From NCBI GenBank assembly GCA_902761635.1, contig CACWLG010000036.1:1-43224 (forward strand): a stretch of 43,224 nt of DNA, read 5' to 3'. The stretch's first letter is position 1, and each line of letters begins with the position of its first letter. Both the position numbers and the translations under genes were made by a program. The notes below the pieces were generated by a model. That model made no database searches. It worked only from the letters and a program-made list of their open reading frames with translations, and was not told where the DNA came from. The DNA comes from Oscillospiraceae bacterium. Lineage in GTDB: Bacteria > Bacillota > Clostridia > Oscillospirales > Oscillospiraceae. Positions 24,672 to 33,362 of the stretch are shown here, piece after piece.

Positions 24672-25622
24672 TTATTTCCCCATCAGGTAGGAGAAAATCA
24701 AAAACGCGGTCTTCATGGCGTCGTGGCGGATGCTGCCGTCCTCGAGGGCGATGAGATCGTCCTCCACAATGCGCGCGCCCTGGGCCTCCACCGCCTCCCG
24801 ATCCAGCAGGACGGGGGTCTTGTTCTCCTTCGTCAGGTACACGTCCGCAACGCCCGGGTCGATCTCGCCCCGGTTGACCAGGACAATGTCCACCCGGCGC
24901 GCCCCCAGATACCGGTTGAGTACCTGCAGATGGTCGCTGACCCGGTAGTGATCCGTCTCCCCCGGCTGGGTGACCAGGTTGCAGACATAGAGGATCGGCG
25001 CGCGGCTTTTCCCGATGGCCTCGACCACCTCCTCCGCGATCAGGTGCGGGAGGATGCTGGTATAGAGGCTGCCGGGGCTGAAGATGATGAGGTCGCTGTC
25101 GAGGATGTGGGACACGACCTCCTTGCCCACATGCACGTCGCGGTCATAATTCAGGCGGGCGATGCTGCGGATATTGCGGCTTACCTCCACCTGACCGTAA
25201 AATTGCTGCTCATGCGCGGCGTTTTCCCCCACCAGCTCCACCTTTTCCTCGGTCAGCGGCAGGACCGTCCCCTTTACATTGAGAAGGCGGCACATGTAGC
25301 GCGTGGCCTCGGTGAGGCTGCCCTTGAGGTCGATGAGCGCGGCGAGCATGATGTTGCGCACCGGGTGGTTATGGAGGCTGCCGTCCTTGGAAAAGCGGTA
25401 GCGCAGCAGGCTTGTGAAGTCCTCGTCCACGTTCGCCATGGAGATGAGCACCTTGCCCACATCGCCCACGGCCGGGATATCCAGCTCCTTTTTCAAAACG
25501 CCGGTGCTGCTGCCGTTGTCGCTGACCGCGATGACGGTGGTGACGTCCACCGGGAAAAGCTTCAGCCCGGACAGCAGGCAGGAAAGCCCCGTGCCCCCGC
25601 CGAAGACGACGATTTTTTTCAT
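24672..25622 (-). CDS. yvcK: YvcK/CofD-like gluconeogenesis and cell-shape factor
   Basis: 316 residues of the YvcK (UPF0052) family: IVVFGGGTGLSCLLSGLK at the N terminus, TTVIAVSDNGSSTGVLKKEL, PAVGDVGKVLISMAN and DLIIFSPGSLYTSILPHL. In Bacillus YvcK binds UDP-sugars and is needed for peptidoglycan synthesis on gluconeogenic carbon sources. It usually neighbours rapZ and whiA; here it is beside ddl and alr, which also fits a cell-wall role. It starts six bases after the ddl stop and ends against the terminator shared with tyrA. Confidence 0.93.
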   Translation of the reverse strand: MKKIVVFGGGTGLSCLLSGLKLFPVDVTTVIAVSDNGSSTGVLKKELDIPAVGDVGKVLISMANVDEDFTSLLRYRFSKDGSLHNHPVRNIMLAALIDLKGSLTEATRYMCRLLNVKGTVLPLTEEKVELVGENAAHEQQFYGQVEVSRNIRSIARLNYDRDVHVGKEVVSHILDSDLIIFSPGSLYTSILPHLIAEEVVEAIGKSRAPILYVCNLVTQPGETDHYRVSDHLQVLNRYLGARRVDIVLVNRGEIDPGVADVYLTKENKTPVLLDREAVEAQGARIVEDDLIALEDGSIRHDAMKTAFLIFSYLMGK

Positions 25623-25628
25623 GGGCGA

Positions 25629-26696
25629 TCAGGCCTCCTTTTTTCTCTCCTCCAGGCTCAGCCGCACGATCTTCTCACACAGTCCCGCATAGCTCAGGCC
25701 CTCCGCCGCCGCCGAACGCGGGAGCAGGGAGATCGGCGTCATGCCCGGCAGGGTGTTGGCCTCGAGGCACCAGGCCTGCCCCTGATCGTCCAGGATGAAG
25801 TCGACGCGGGAGTAGACCGAAAGGCCCAGCTGCCTGTGGAAGCGGAGCGCCGCCTCGCCGACGGTGCGCCGCTGCTCCTCCGTGAGGCGGGCGGGGCAGA
25901 TCTCCTGCGCGCCCTCCGCGCCGCCCTGGTATTTGGCGACGTAGTCAAAGTACGTCCCCTCGGGCGGGACGATCTCGACGGCGGGCATGTAATGGTCATC
26001 CAGGATGGGCTGGGTGATCTCCCGGCCGCGGATCTTATCCTCCACGATGACGCGGCTGTGAAAGCACAGGAGTTCCCGCAGGGCCTCGTCGAGCTGGCCC
26101 CGCGTCTCCGGCAGCGCAACGCCGAGGGAGGAGCCGCCGTTGACCACCTTCACCGCGCAGGGCAGGGGCAGCTCCTGTACGAGCCGGGGGATATCCTCCT
26201 CGGTATAGCGCAGCTCCCGCCAGGCGGGGGTGCGCACCCCGGCGCTCTCCATGATGCGCTTGGCCACGGCCTTATCCATGGCCATGGCGCTCGCGAGGGG
26301 GCCGGAGCCGGTATAGGGCACGCCCAGCAGGTCAAGCGCCGCCTGGATCTTGCCGTCCTCCCCGTCGGCCCCGTGCAGGCCGAGGAAGACGCAGTCGGCA
26401 AGCTGGCAGAGCTCCAGTACGTTTTTGCCGATGCGGCTCGGGCTCTTGAGCCTGCGGGCGGCCTTCGCCTCGGTGATGTTCGGGGCGCTCCTGCCGATGG
26501 CGGCCTGACCGGCGAAGCCGTCGGGCGCGTCAAAGGCGTCCTCCAGCTTCCCCTCGAAGTTTTCAAGCCCCATGTAGAGGTCCACAAACACCGCCCGATG
26601 GCCGAGCTCTCTGAGCGCTCTGCACACGCAGCTGGCCGTGACGAGCGACACCTGCCGCTCGGTGCTGACGCCGCCGCCCAATACAACGATTTTCAT
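25629..26696 (-). CDS. ddl: D-alanine--D-alanine ligase
   Basis: A 355-residue ATP-grasp ligase. Visible are the N-terminal VVLGGGVSTERQVSLVTA, FLGLHGADGEDGKIQAALD, the ligase loop VVNGGSSLGVALPETRG, RVDFILDDQG and the metal/active-site block CLEANTLPGMTPISLLPRSA. It joins two D-alanines for the peptidoglycan stem peptide. Its substrate is made by the alanine racemase encoded 18 bases upstream, so the two form a D-Ala supply unit. Nothing in the sequence specifically suggests D-lactate or D-serine specificity, but the selectivity loop cannot be judged by eye. Confidence 0.93.
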   Translation of the reverse strand: MKIVVLGGGVSTERQVSLVTASCVCRALRELGHRAVFVDLYMGLENFEGKLEDAFDAPDGFAGQAAIGRSAPNITEAKAARRLKSPSRIGKNVLELCQLADCVFLGLHGADGEDGKIQAALDLLGVPYTGSGPLASAMAMDKAVAKRIMESAGVRTPAWRELRYTEEDIPRLVQELPLPCAVKVVNGGSSLGVALPETRGQLDEALRELLCFHSRVIVEDKIRGREITQPILDDHYMPAVEIVPPEGTYFDYVAKYQGGAEGAQEICPARLTEEQRRTVGEAALRFHRQLGLSVYSRVDFILDDQGQAWCLEANTLPGMTPISLLPRSAAAEGLSYAGLCEKIVRLSLEERKKEA

Positions 26697-26714
26697 ACAG
26701 GAAATCCTTTCCGT

Positions 26715-27848
26715 TCAAAAGTTTTTCATGACCCGCGGCACGCGCTTGGATACCGCGCACAGAAGCTCATAGGGGATGGTCTGCGCCGCCCGGGAGAGGG
26801 CGTTGAGGTCGGCGCGCGGCCCGAAGATCTCCGCCTCGTCCCCGGCCTTCACGCCGGGCAGCTCCGTGAGATCGACCATGCACATGTCCATGCAGATGCT
26901 CCCGCGCTGGGGGGCCATGCCGTCCCCGATCGCATAGGCGCAGCGGTTGGAGCTCAGGCGCGGCAGCCCGTCGGCATAGCCGATGCCGAGCACGCCCATG
27001 CGCGTCTCCCGCTCTGTGGTAAAGCGCCGCCCGTAGCTGACCGTCGTGCCGGGGGCGTAGGTCTTCACCGTCAGCACCCGGGTCATCAGGCGCATGCAGG
27101 GCCTGAGCCCCAGCTTTCCCTCCTCGTCCCCGTAGCCGTAGAGCAGCAGGCCCGGGCGCACCATGTCGAGGGCAAATTCCGGCAGGCAGTGCAGCACCGC
27201 GCCGGAGTTGGCGCAGTGGCGCAGCCGGAACGTCACGCCCGCTTCCCCGGCCGCGTCGATGGCGGCCATGAAAACGCGAAACTGCTCTCTTGTATAGCGC
27301 TCGTTCTCCTCGCCCGGCTCATCGGAGACGGCAAAGTGCGTGAACACGCCCTCGGCGTCCAGGCCCGGGAGCGCGCATGCCTTGACAAGCTCCTCCGTGC
27401 CGCGCCCGAAATCCTCCCCGGTGCAGAGAAAGCCGAGGCGGGACATGCCGGTGTCGAGCGCCATATGTACCCTGAGGGTGCCGTGCGCGGCCTGCGCCTC
27501 CCGGGCGAAGGCGCACGCCTCCCGCAGACCGGTGACGGCCTGGGTGATATCGTTTCCGATGAGCAGGGGCGTATACTTTGTGGGAGTGTGGCCCAGGATC
27601 AGGACCGGGATCTTCACGCCCGCCGCGCGCAGCTCCAGCGCTTCGTCCAGGCAGGCCACCGCGAGGTAATCCGTCCCGACGGATTCCAGAAGCTTCGCCG
27701 TCTCCACGGCGCCGTGACCGTAGGCGTCGGCCTTCACCACGCCGAGAAAGCGGCAGCCCTCGGGCAGGGCGGCGCGGATGGCCGCGGCATTGTGCAGGAT
27801 GTTCTCGGGGCTGATCTCCGCCCAGCATCTTTTTTCGGGTTCCTTCAT
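26715..27848 (-). CDS. alr: Alanine racemase
   Basis: A 377-residue PLP-dependent alanine racemase. The PLP lysine motif is present as VVKADAYGHGAVETAKLL, the second catalytic residue region as VSYGRRFTTERETRMGVLGI followed by YADGLPR, and the substrate loop as GSICMDMCMVDLTELPGV. It converts L- to D-alanine for ddl, encoded next. I take the ATG at 27848, which has AGGTGA five bases upstream; a GTG nine bases earlier would leave no room for a ribosome site. Confidence 0.94.
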   Translation of the reverse strand: MKEPEKRCWAEISPENILHNAAAIRAALPEGCRFLGVVKADAYGHGAVETAKLLESVGTDYLAVACLDEALELRAAGVKIPVLILGHTPTKYTPLLIGNDITQAVTGLREACAFAREAQAAHGTLRVHMALDTGMSRLGFLCTGEDFGRGTEELVKACALPGLDAEGVFTHFAVSDEPGEENERYTREQFRVFMAAIDAAGEAGVTFRLRHCANSGAVLHCLPEFALDMVRPGLLLYGYGDEEGKLGLRPCMRLMTRVLTVKTYAPGTTVSYGRRFTTERETRMGVLGIGYADGLPRLSSNRCAYAIGDGMAPQRGSICMDMCMVDLTELPGVKAGDEAEIFGPRADLNALSRAAQTIPYELLCAVSKRVPRVMKNF

Positions 27849-27907
27849 GTGCTTCACCTGATTTCATCAGCCCCGCCAGTCTATGCCGGCGGGGCCGGGA
27901 TGGTTCT

Positions 27908-28486
27908 TTATAAATGCTCCGGCTCCCGGCTGCGCGCGTGCAGCCACTGGCGCAGGCGGTTGAGGGGCGTTGCGCGCCGGATGAAGAGCCTGCCGGTTTT
28001 GTCCTGGACAAAGCGGCGGAATTCCTCCTCCCGCTCCCCGAGCCCGGACTTCGGGACGCGGTAGCCGCCGTATTCATTGCGGAAGAGGTAGTAGGCTCCC
28101 ATGTCCTCCCCGAGGCGCAGCACCTCGCCATAGGGCAGGGCGTCGAGCTCCTCGCCGTCGTTGAGGTCGAAAATGCGCATCCTGTCCTTTTCAAAGACAT
28201 AGCGCGAGGCGGGCAGGGGCCGGCCCGCGGCCTCGAGCTGATCGGCGATTTTGTGGGCCGTGCGGTTGGAGGCGGCGTAGGTGGAGGTCATGAGCCAGCA
28301 GCCGTAGCCGATGATCACAAGGCTCCAGACGCTGCCGTTTCCGTAGACGATGGCGGTCACGATCAGCATGGCGCTCAGGAGGCTGCGCGCGGTGCGGTTG
28401 CGGGCGCAGAAGAGATCGTACTGCATGTGCGCCAGGGCGACCAGGGTCTTGCGGTCATGCCGCATTTCGACTTCAAAGCTCTTCAC
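27908..28486 (-). CDS. YcxB-like protein with two membrane segments
   Basis: About 192 residues resembling the YcxB-like family: two adjacent hydrophobic helices near the N terminus (SLLSAMLIVTAIVYGNGSV and SLVIIGYGCWLM) followed by a soluble domain with YVFEKDRMRIFDLNDGEELD and YGEVLRLGEDMGAYYLFRN, where family members carry a PH-like beta fold. Function is unknown. The frame is open to 28525, but GTG at 28486 with AGGAGAGGG nine bases upstream is the better start. It is upstream of alr on the same strand with 59 bases between. Confidence 0.7.
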   Translation of the reverse strand: MKSFEVEMRHDRKTLVALAHMQYDLFCARNRTARSLLSAMLIVTAIVYGNGSVWSLVIIGYGCWLMTSTYAASNRTAHKIADQLEAAGRPLPASRYVFEKDRMRIFDLNDGEELDALPYGEVLRLGEDMGAYYLFRNEYGGYRVPKSGLGEREEEFRRFVQDKTGRLFIRRATPLNRLRQWLHARSREPEHL

Positions 28487-28790
28487 CGCGCGCCCCCTCT
28501 CCTGCCGCATCCGACAATTACCCATTATATAAACCGCATTGTATCACGTCCGCCCGAAAAGCGCAAGGCGGGAGCCCGCCGCCGCTGTCAAGAAAAATTC
28601 TTCCCCAAAAAACGCGGGCCGTTTTTGTTGACCTTGCCAAAAAGGCGCAGGAAAAATCCGTAGCTGTTGACAGATATGTGCAAATTGGTGTAAGTTATAT
28701 TTGTCTTAAAGGTTTGTTCACACTCGCTTTTCCGGCGGGTCGGGCGGCCTTAACCGTACTGAAAAAATCATTGAAAAGGAGACAGACAAC
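28487..28790. other. Divergent intergenic region between the YcxB-like gene and the TRAP operon
   Basis: About 300 bases with no confident gene. It contains a GGCGGG/CCCGCC hairpin near 28568-28582, a TTGACA-type promoter at 28667-28696 and the GAAAAGGAG ribosome site of the small leader gene at 28773-28781. A binding site for a regulator of the TRAP genes would be expected here but was not identified. Confidence 0.5.
28667..28696 (+). promoter_or_regulatory. Probable promoter of the DctPQM operon
   Basis: TTGACA at 28667-28672 and TAAGTT at 28691-28696 with an 18-base spacer. The -35 is perfect and the -10 poor, which would suit an activated promoter. Confidence 0.4.
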
Positions 28791-28877
28791 ATGAAGAAAC
28801 TGATTGCAGTGGTATTGGCTGTTGCCGCGATTGCGGCGCTGTGCGCCTTCTTTATGAGAGGGGGCGAGAACGAATGA
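28791..28877 (+). CDS. 28-aa single-helix leader peptide coupled to dctP
   Basis: A tiny gene with a strong AAAAGGAG site nine bases before its ATG. The product is a basic start (MKKL), one hydrophobic helix (IAVVLAVAAIAALCAFFM) and a charged end (RGGENE). Its TGA overlaps the dctP ATG (ATGA), so translation of the two is coupled. It may be a small membrane peptide or only a translational leader. Too short to identify by family. Confidence 0.5.
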   Translation: MKKLIAVVLAVAAIAALCAFFMRGGENE

Positions 28878-29911
28878 AAAAAGTTCTTGCTCTCATCCTG
28901 ACGCTGAGCATGCTGATGGCTCTGTGCGTTTTCTCCCCCGCCGCCTTTGCCGACGAGGCGGATGATTACTACATTGAGCTGACCTACTCCAACGTCTTCA
29001 ACCCCAAGGAATGGAACTACAAGGCCGCCGAGAAGTTTGCCGAGATGGTCACCGAGAAGACCGACGGCCACGTGAAAGTCACCTTCCACGGCCTCAACGA
29101 GCTCGACTGCTACCGTGACTCCGTCGTCCACGCCGTCAACGGCGACAAGTGGATCGGCCTGGAAGAGCCCTCTCTCTTCGCCGACTGGGTCGGCGACTGC
29201 GCCGTGCTCGTCGGACCGATGCTCTACAACAACGACGAAGAGTACAACTACGTCATGGATTCCGACATCGTCAAGGGCGTGAAGGACGCGCTGGCGGAGG
29301 AGAACATCCACATCCTCGACACCCACTACTCCTTCGGCTACCGCTCCGTCGTCACGAACCTCGACATCACCAAGCCCGAGGACCTCAAGGGCGTCAAGCT
29401 GCGCTCCACCACGGCGTCCCTCTTCATCAAGACCATCGAGTGCCTGGGCGCCACCCCTGTCCCCATGAGCTTTACCGAGTGCCTGTCCTCCATCTCCTCC
29501 GGCCTGGTCGACGGCTTTGAAGGCTCCACCTCCACCCTCGCCGGTGCCGGCGCCCCCTACGAGCTCGTCAAGAAGGTCGCTCTGACCAACCACTTCATCG
29601 CGACCCGCTGGCTCTTCATGGCCCAGGACGTGTATGAGGAGATGCCCGAGAAGTGGCGCAACATCCTCGATGAGTGCGCAGTCGAGTGCGGCAAGTGGGA
29701 GCAGACCTCCTGCGCCGACGACGAGGCTGTCCAGATCGAGAAGATGAAGACCGAAGCCGGCGTGACCTGGAACGAGGTCGACATCGACGCCTTCACCGAA
29801 GCCTGCGCTCCCGTGTATGACTGGATCGTGGAGGAGTACGGCGCCAATCCCGAGCTGCACCAGCAGCTTGTTGATCTCATCAACAACTTCCGCGCCTCGA
29901 AGGCCGCATAA
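28874..29911 (+). CDS. dctP: TRAP transporter solute-binding protein DctP
   Basis: A 345-residue DctP-family binding protein with a Sec signal peptide ending in AAFA (about residue 25). Typical blocks are VKVTFHGLNELDCYRDSVVH, DLKGVKLRSTTASLFIKTIE (the second holds the conserved Arg that pairs with the ligand carboxylate) and SFTECLSSISSGLVDGFEGS. It captures organic acids outside the cell for the DctQM membrane subunits. A strong hairpin after its stop should make it more abundant than the membrane subunits. Because DctM is broken, the protein may be orphaned or may serve another permease. Confidence 0.92.
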   Translation: MKKVLALILTLSMLMALCVFSPAAFADEADDYYIELTYSNVFNPKEWNYKAAEKFAEMVTEKTDGHVKVTFHGLNELDCYRDSVVHAVNGDKWIGLEEPSLFADWVGDCAVLVGPMLYNNDEEYNYVMDSDIVKGVKDALAEENIHILDTHYSFGYRSVVTNLDITKPEDLKGVKLRSTTASLFIKTIECLGATPVPMSFTECLSSISSGLVDGFEGSTSTLAGAGAPYELVKKVALTNHFIATRWLFMAQDVYEEMPEKWRNILDECAVECGKWEQTSCADDEAVQIEKMKTEAGVTWNEVDIDAFTEACAPVYDWIVEEYGANPELHQQLVDLINNFRASKAA

Positions 29912-29945
29912 GCTTTCAGCGCTTCGTATACCTGAGACAAGCCTT

Positions 29946-29973
29946 GGACTGCCCGTATTTTTACGGGCAGTCC
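29946..29973 (+). terminator. Intra-operon hairpin between dctP and dctQ
   Basis: GGACTGCCCGTA (29946-29957) pairs perfectly with 29962-29973 around TTTT. Without a following T-run it is more likely a 3'-end stabiliser or attenuator than a full stop, a common arrangement for keeping binding protein in excess. Confidence 0.6.
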
Positions 29974-30025
29974 ATGTCCGGTCTATACAGGCCTGACAAT
30001 TCAAGCTTTTTTAAGGATTTTGCCT

Positions 30026-30610
30026 ATGAAAAAGAAAATCACGCCAAAACTGATCTTTCATAATCTTGACGCGATCATCTGCGGCACCACGCTGACACTC
30101 TGCGTCATCCTGGTCAATGTGAACGTCATCTTCCGTTACTTCCTCAACAGCCCCATCAAGTGGACGGACGAGGTCGTGACGAGCCTTTTCGTGTGGACGG
30201 TGTTCATGGGCAGCGCCTATGCCCACCGCCGCAAGGCGCACCTCGGCGTGGACATTGTGGTAAACCTGGTCCACGGCCCCGCGAAAACGGTGATCGAGGT
30301 CATTGTGGAGCTGCTGGAGATCCTGGTACTGGCCCTGCTGACCTATATCAGCGCCCAGTATGTGCTGAACCTGATCTTCAAGCGCGGCATCATGTTCACC
30401 ATCAAGGACGGTGTCTTTGCCTGGGGCAAGGTGAAGCTCACCTACACCGACACCCTGCGTATCCCCAAGTGGTATACCGGCGTTGCGGTGCCGCTCGGCT
30501 TCGGCACCTCGTTTATCTACTCGGTGGTGGGCTTTCTGCGGGATCGCCTGCACCTTTTCAAATCCGGCACGCCCGCTGAGGCAGACAATGCGGAAGGGGG
30601 CGCGTACTGA
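30026..30610 (+). CDS. dctQ: TRAP transporter small permease DctQ
   Basis: 194 residues with four membrane helices in the DctQ pattern: LDAIICGTTLTLCVILVNV, FRYFLNSPIKWTDEVVTSLF followed by VWTVFMGSAYAHRRKAHLGV, VIVELLEILVLALLTYISA and a last helix near residue 160. DctQ holds the transport subunit DctM in the complex. AAGGA lies eight bases before ATG 30026, and the stop shares a base with the dctM start. Confidence 0.92.
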   Translation: MKKKITPKLIFHNLDAIICGTTLTLCVILVNVNVIFRYFLNSPIKWTDEVVTSLFVWTVFMGSAYAHRRKAHLGVDIVVNLVHGPAKTVIEVIVELLEILVLALLTYISAQYVLNLIFKRGIMFTIKDGVFAWGKVKLTYTDTLRIPKWYTGVAVPLGFGTSFIYSVVGFLRDRLHLFKSGTPAEADNAEGGAY

Positions 30611-31847
30611 TGACACTCAGCTTTGTTAACCTGATCCCCGTTTTCCTGGTCTTCATCCTTTACTTTGCGGGCATGCCCATTGTGTACGCCCTTTTCGGCT
30701 CCACCTTCTTCTACTTCTACTTCATCAACACCGGCGTACAGCCCTGGACCATCCTGCAGAAGGTCATGAACTCCACCCAGTCCTTCTCCATGCTGGCCAT
30801 CCCCTTCTTCGTCATGTCCGGCTCCGTCATGAACTACTGCTGATGGGCGGCTGCTCCGGCTCCGCCAACGCCGACTGCGCCATGCAGTCGAAGATGCTGG
30901 TGCCCGAGATGGAAAAGCGCGGCTACGGCAAGGCCTTCTCCGCCGCCATCACGGCGTCCTCGTCGGCGGCCACGCCCGTCATCCCGCCCGGCGTCAACCT
31001 CATCGTCTACTCCCTCATCGCGCAGGCGTCCCTGGGCCGCATCTTTGCCGCCGGCTATGTCCCCGGCATTCTGATGAGTATCTCCATGATGATCGTCGTG
31101 GCCATCATCGCCCACAAGCGCAACTACCCCACCACGCGCGACAAGTTCCCCCCGATCAAGGAAGTGCTCAAGCAGGCGTTCATCTCTTTCTGGGGCCTGT
31201 TCTTCCCGTTCGGCATCATCCTCGGCATGCGCTTCGGCCTGTTCACCCCGGCTGAGGGCGGCGCGGTCGCGGTGCTGTACTGCTTTGTGATCGGCAAGTT
31301 TGTGTACAAGAAGCTCAGCTTCAAGGAGCACTTCATCCCCATCCTGCTCGACACCATTGCAGGCACCTCCAGCGTCGTGCTGATCATGGTCTCGGCCTCC
31401 ACCTTCGGCAACTACATGAGCTATATTAACCTGCCGAAGATCGTCGCGGCCTCCATCACGACCCTCACCAGCAACAAGTATGTCTTCCTGATGCTGGTGA
31501 ACCTGGTGCTTCTGTTCATGGGCATGTTCCTGGAGGGCGGCGCGGCCCTGATGATCGCAACCCCCCTGCTGCTGCCCGTTGCCCAGAAGCTCGGCGTCGA
31601 CACCATCCACTTCGGTCTTGTCTGCATCGTCAACATCATGATCGGCGGCATCACGCCTCCCTTCGGCTCCATGATGTTCACCACCTGCGGCATCACCGGC
31701 TGCCGGATCGGAGACTTTATCAAAGAGGTCTGGCCATTCATATTGTGTCTGTTCCTCGTGCTGCTGCTGATCACCTTCATCCCGGTGCTCGTCACCATCG
31801 TACCGGATTTGATCTACGGCCCGATCAACACCACGATCTCGATGTAA
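30610..31847 (+). pseudogene. dctM: TRAP transporter large permease DctM, split by an internal deletion and frameshift
   Basis: The first reading frame (30610-30843, 77 aa) ends LAIPFFVMSGSVMNYC then stop. A second frame (30843-31847, 334 aa) begins MGGCSGSANADCAMQ and continues to a normal DctM C terminus (IGGITPPFGSMMFTTCGI). In intact DctM about 35-40 residues containing the GGI-R-L and GG-A-VNV motifs lie between these two points; they are missing, and the missing length is not a multiple of three. The stop and restart overlap as TGATG, so two polypeptides could be made, but the lost segment includes conserved membrane sequence. A sequencing or assembly deletion is the main alternative. 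Confidence 0.85.
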
Positions 31848-31858
31848 AGAACCAAAAC

Positions 31859-31888
31859 AAAACGGAGCGCCGCCCGGCGCTCCGTTTT
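31859..31888 (+). terminator. Rho-independent terminator after dctM
   Basis: AAAACGGAGCGCC (31859-31871) pairs with GGCGCTCCGTTTT (31876-31888) around GCCC and ends in a T-run, a textbook intrinsic terminator for the TRAP operon. Confidence 0.9.
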
Positions 31889-31893
31889 TATGT

Positions 31894-32138
31894 TTTCGCA
31901 GGGGTCGATCCGCGCCCCGGCTTCCCCTAAAGCGCGTTCCGTAGGGGTCGATCCCCAGATCGACCCGAAACGTCAGTACATTGTACAAGCCTCAGGGCTT
32001 CGGGCCGATGAAGGCATCGGCCCCTACGATGCAGATTTTTACGTTGTAAGTGTTGAACCTGCCTGTATTGCTGAGTTAAACCGATACGCACTTTCAATTA
32101 TTTCGCAGGGCTCGATCCGCGCCCCGGCTTCCCCTAAA
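31894..32138. repeat. 38-bp direct repeats enclosing a GTAGGGG...CCCCTAC dispersed element
   Basis: 31894-31931 and 32101-32138 are identical at 37 of 38 bases. Between them, 31941-32027 begins GTAGGGG and ends CCCCTAC, with inner palindromes (TCGATC ... GATCGA and GGGCCGATG ... CATCGGCCC). The right half matches 6261-6289 and the ends match 34162-34277. 32028-32100 holds nothing I recognise. The second repeat ends four bases before the metallo-hydrolase stop. Confidence 0.75.
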
Positions 32139-32141
32139 TCC

Positions 32142-32774
32142 TTATTCGATCTTCAGGCACACCTCGATGCCGCGGTCCAGGTGCCTGACAAACTCGCGCG
32201 CGTCGTCCAGGGAGCCGACGATGCTCGCGTAGTGGGTGGGTATGACCGTGTGCGGGCGTATGGCGTTGACAAAGGCCGCCGCCTCGGAGGCGTTCATGGT
32301 GTAGGTGCCGCCGATGGGGACAAGGGCGATGTCGCACTGGACGGCCTCCCCCTCCGGGATGCGGTCGGTGTCCCCCGCGACATAGATCTGGTGCGGGCCG
32401 ATCTCCAGGACATAGCCGAGCCAGCCGTTTTCCTTCGGGTGGTTGGGCTTGTTCGTGTTGTAAGCGGGCACACCCTCGATCTCGATGCCGAGGATGCCGA
32501 GGTTTTCCTCCGCCTCCAGGGTGCGCAGCTGCCCCGGCGCGATGCCGGCCTCCAGGGCCTTCTGCCGCATGCTGAGGGGGCAGACGTAGAGCGTGTCCGC
32601 CTTCGCCGCCTTGCGGAAATCCTCCGGCGAGAAGTGGTCATAATGCGGGTGGGTGAAGAGGATGAGGTCCGCGTCGTGCTTTTCCTCCTTCAGGCGGAAG
32701 GGGTCGATGTACGCGATGACCTTATCGTCGATGCGGATGCTGCTGTGTTCGTTGATGCTGATGTTGTCGAGCAT
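32142..32774 (-). CDS. MBL-fold metallo-hydrolase
   Basis: A 210-residue metallo-beta-lactamase-fold protein. The metal-binding motif is HPHYDHFSPEDF (about residues 42-53), a second ligand region is VAGDTDRIPEGE, and VIPTHYASIVGS gives the last His. It belongs to the short UPF0173/L-ascorbate-6-phosphate lactonase-like group, usually called metal-dependent hydrolase; substrate unknown. It lies three bases downstream of the thymidine kinase gene and probably shares its transcript with the nucleoside kinases. Confidence 0.85.
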   Translation of the reverse strand: MLDNISINEHSSIRIDDKVIAYIDPFRLKEEKHDADLILFTHPHYDHFSPEDFRKAAKADTLYVCPLSMRQKALEAGIAPGQLRTLEAEENLGILGIEIEGVPAYNTNKPNHPKENGWLGYVLEIGPHQIYVAGDTDRIPEGEAVQCDIALVPIGGTYTMNASEAAAFVNAIRPHTVIPTHYASIVGSLDDAREFVRHLDRGIEVCLKIE

Positions 32775-32777
32775 GAT

Positions 32778-33362
32778 TCAAGCCTCCTCTGCTTCGCGTC
32801 TGATCCGATCTTTCCAGCACTTGTGGCACATGGCGATATAGCGGTCGTTGCCGCCGAGCAGGACCTGGCTGCCCTCGGTGACGATGCGGCCGCGCTCGTC
32901 GATGCGGGCGTTGACCGTGGCCTTGCGTCCGCAGGCGCAGACGGTCTTGATCTCGGTCAGGGAGTCGGCCAGCTCCATGAGCCGCCGGGCCCCCGGGAAA
33001 AAGTGGGTGAGAAAGTCGGTGCGCAGGCCGAAGCACAGCACCGGCAGCTCCTCCTCATCCACCAGGGTGCGCAGGCCGTCGATCTGCTCGGGGGTGAAAA
33101 ACTGCGCCTCGTCGGCAATGATGACGTCGTGCCGCCCCGCCGCGCGGTAGGCCGCGATGATATCCTCCTCCGGGCCGATGACCCGGGCCTTCTCGCTCAG
33201 GCCGATACGGCTGCGGATCACGTCCACCCCGTCGCGGGTGTCGGTGCCGGGCTTGATGAGCCAGACGGACATGCCGAGCTCCTCATAATTGAACTTGGTG
33301 ATGAGGGCCTGGGCGGACTTGGACGAGCCCATGGCCCCGTATTTGAAATAGAGCTTAGCCAT
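32778..33362 (-). CDS. tdk: Thymidine kinase (type II)
   Basis: 194 residues. The P-loop reads YGAMGSSKSAQALITK, a variant seen in bacterial thymidine kinases. DVIIADEAQFFTPEQIDGL carries the catalytic and magnesium-binding residues, and the zinc site is formed by VCACGRKA and CHKCW pairs of cysteines. It phosphorylates thymidine for DNA precursor salvage. The start overlaps the end of the uridine kinase gene by eight bases, so the two salvage kinases are coupled. Confidence 0.93.
   Translation of the reverse strand: MAKLYFKYGAMGSSKSAQALITKFNYEELGMSVWLIKPGTDTRDGVDVIRSRIGLSEKARVIGPEEDIIAAYRAAGRHDVIIADEAQFFTPEQIDGLRTLVDEEELPVLCFGLRTDFLTHFFPGARRLMELADSLTEIKTVCACGRKATVNARIDERGRIVTEGSQVLLGGNDRYIAMCHKCWKDRIRREAEEA

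Noticed and set aside
24597-28064. A 1155-codon open frame on + antisense to yvcK, ddl, alr and the YcxB-like gene
   Set aside because: It spans four clear minus-strand genes and its low-complexity His/Arg/Gly-rich product is the usual antisense shadow in GC-rich DNA.
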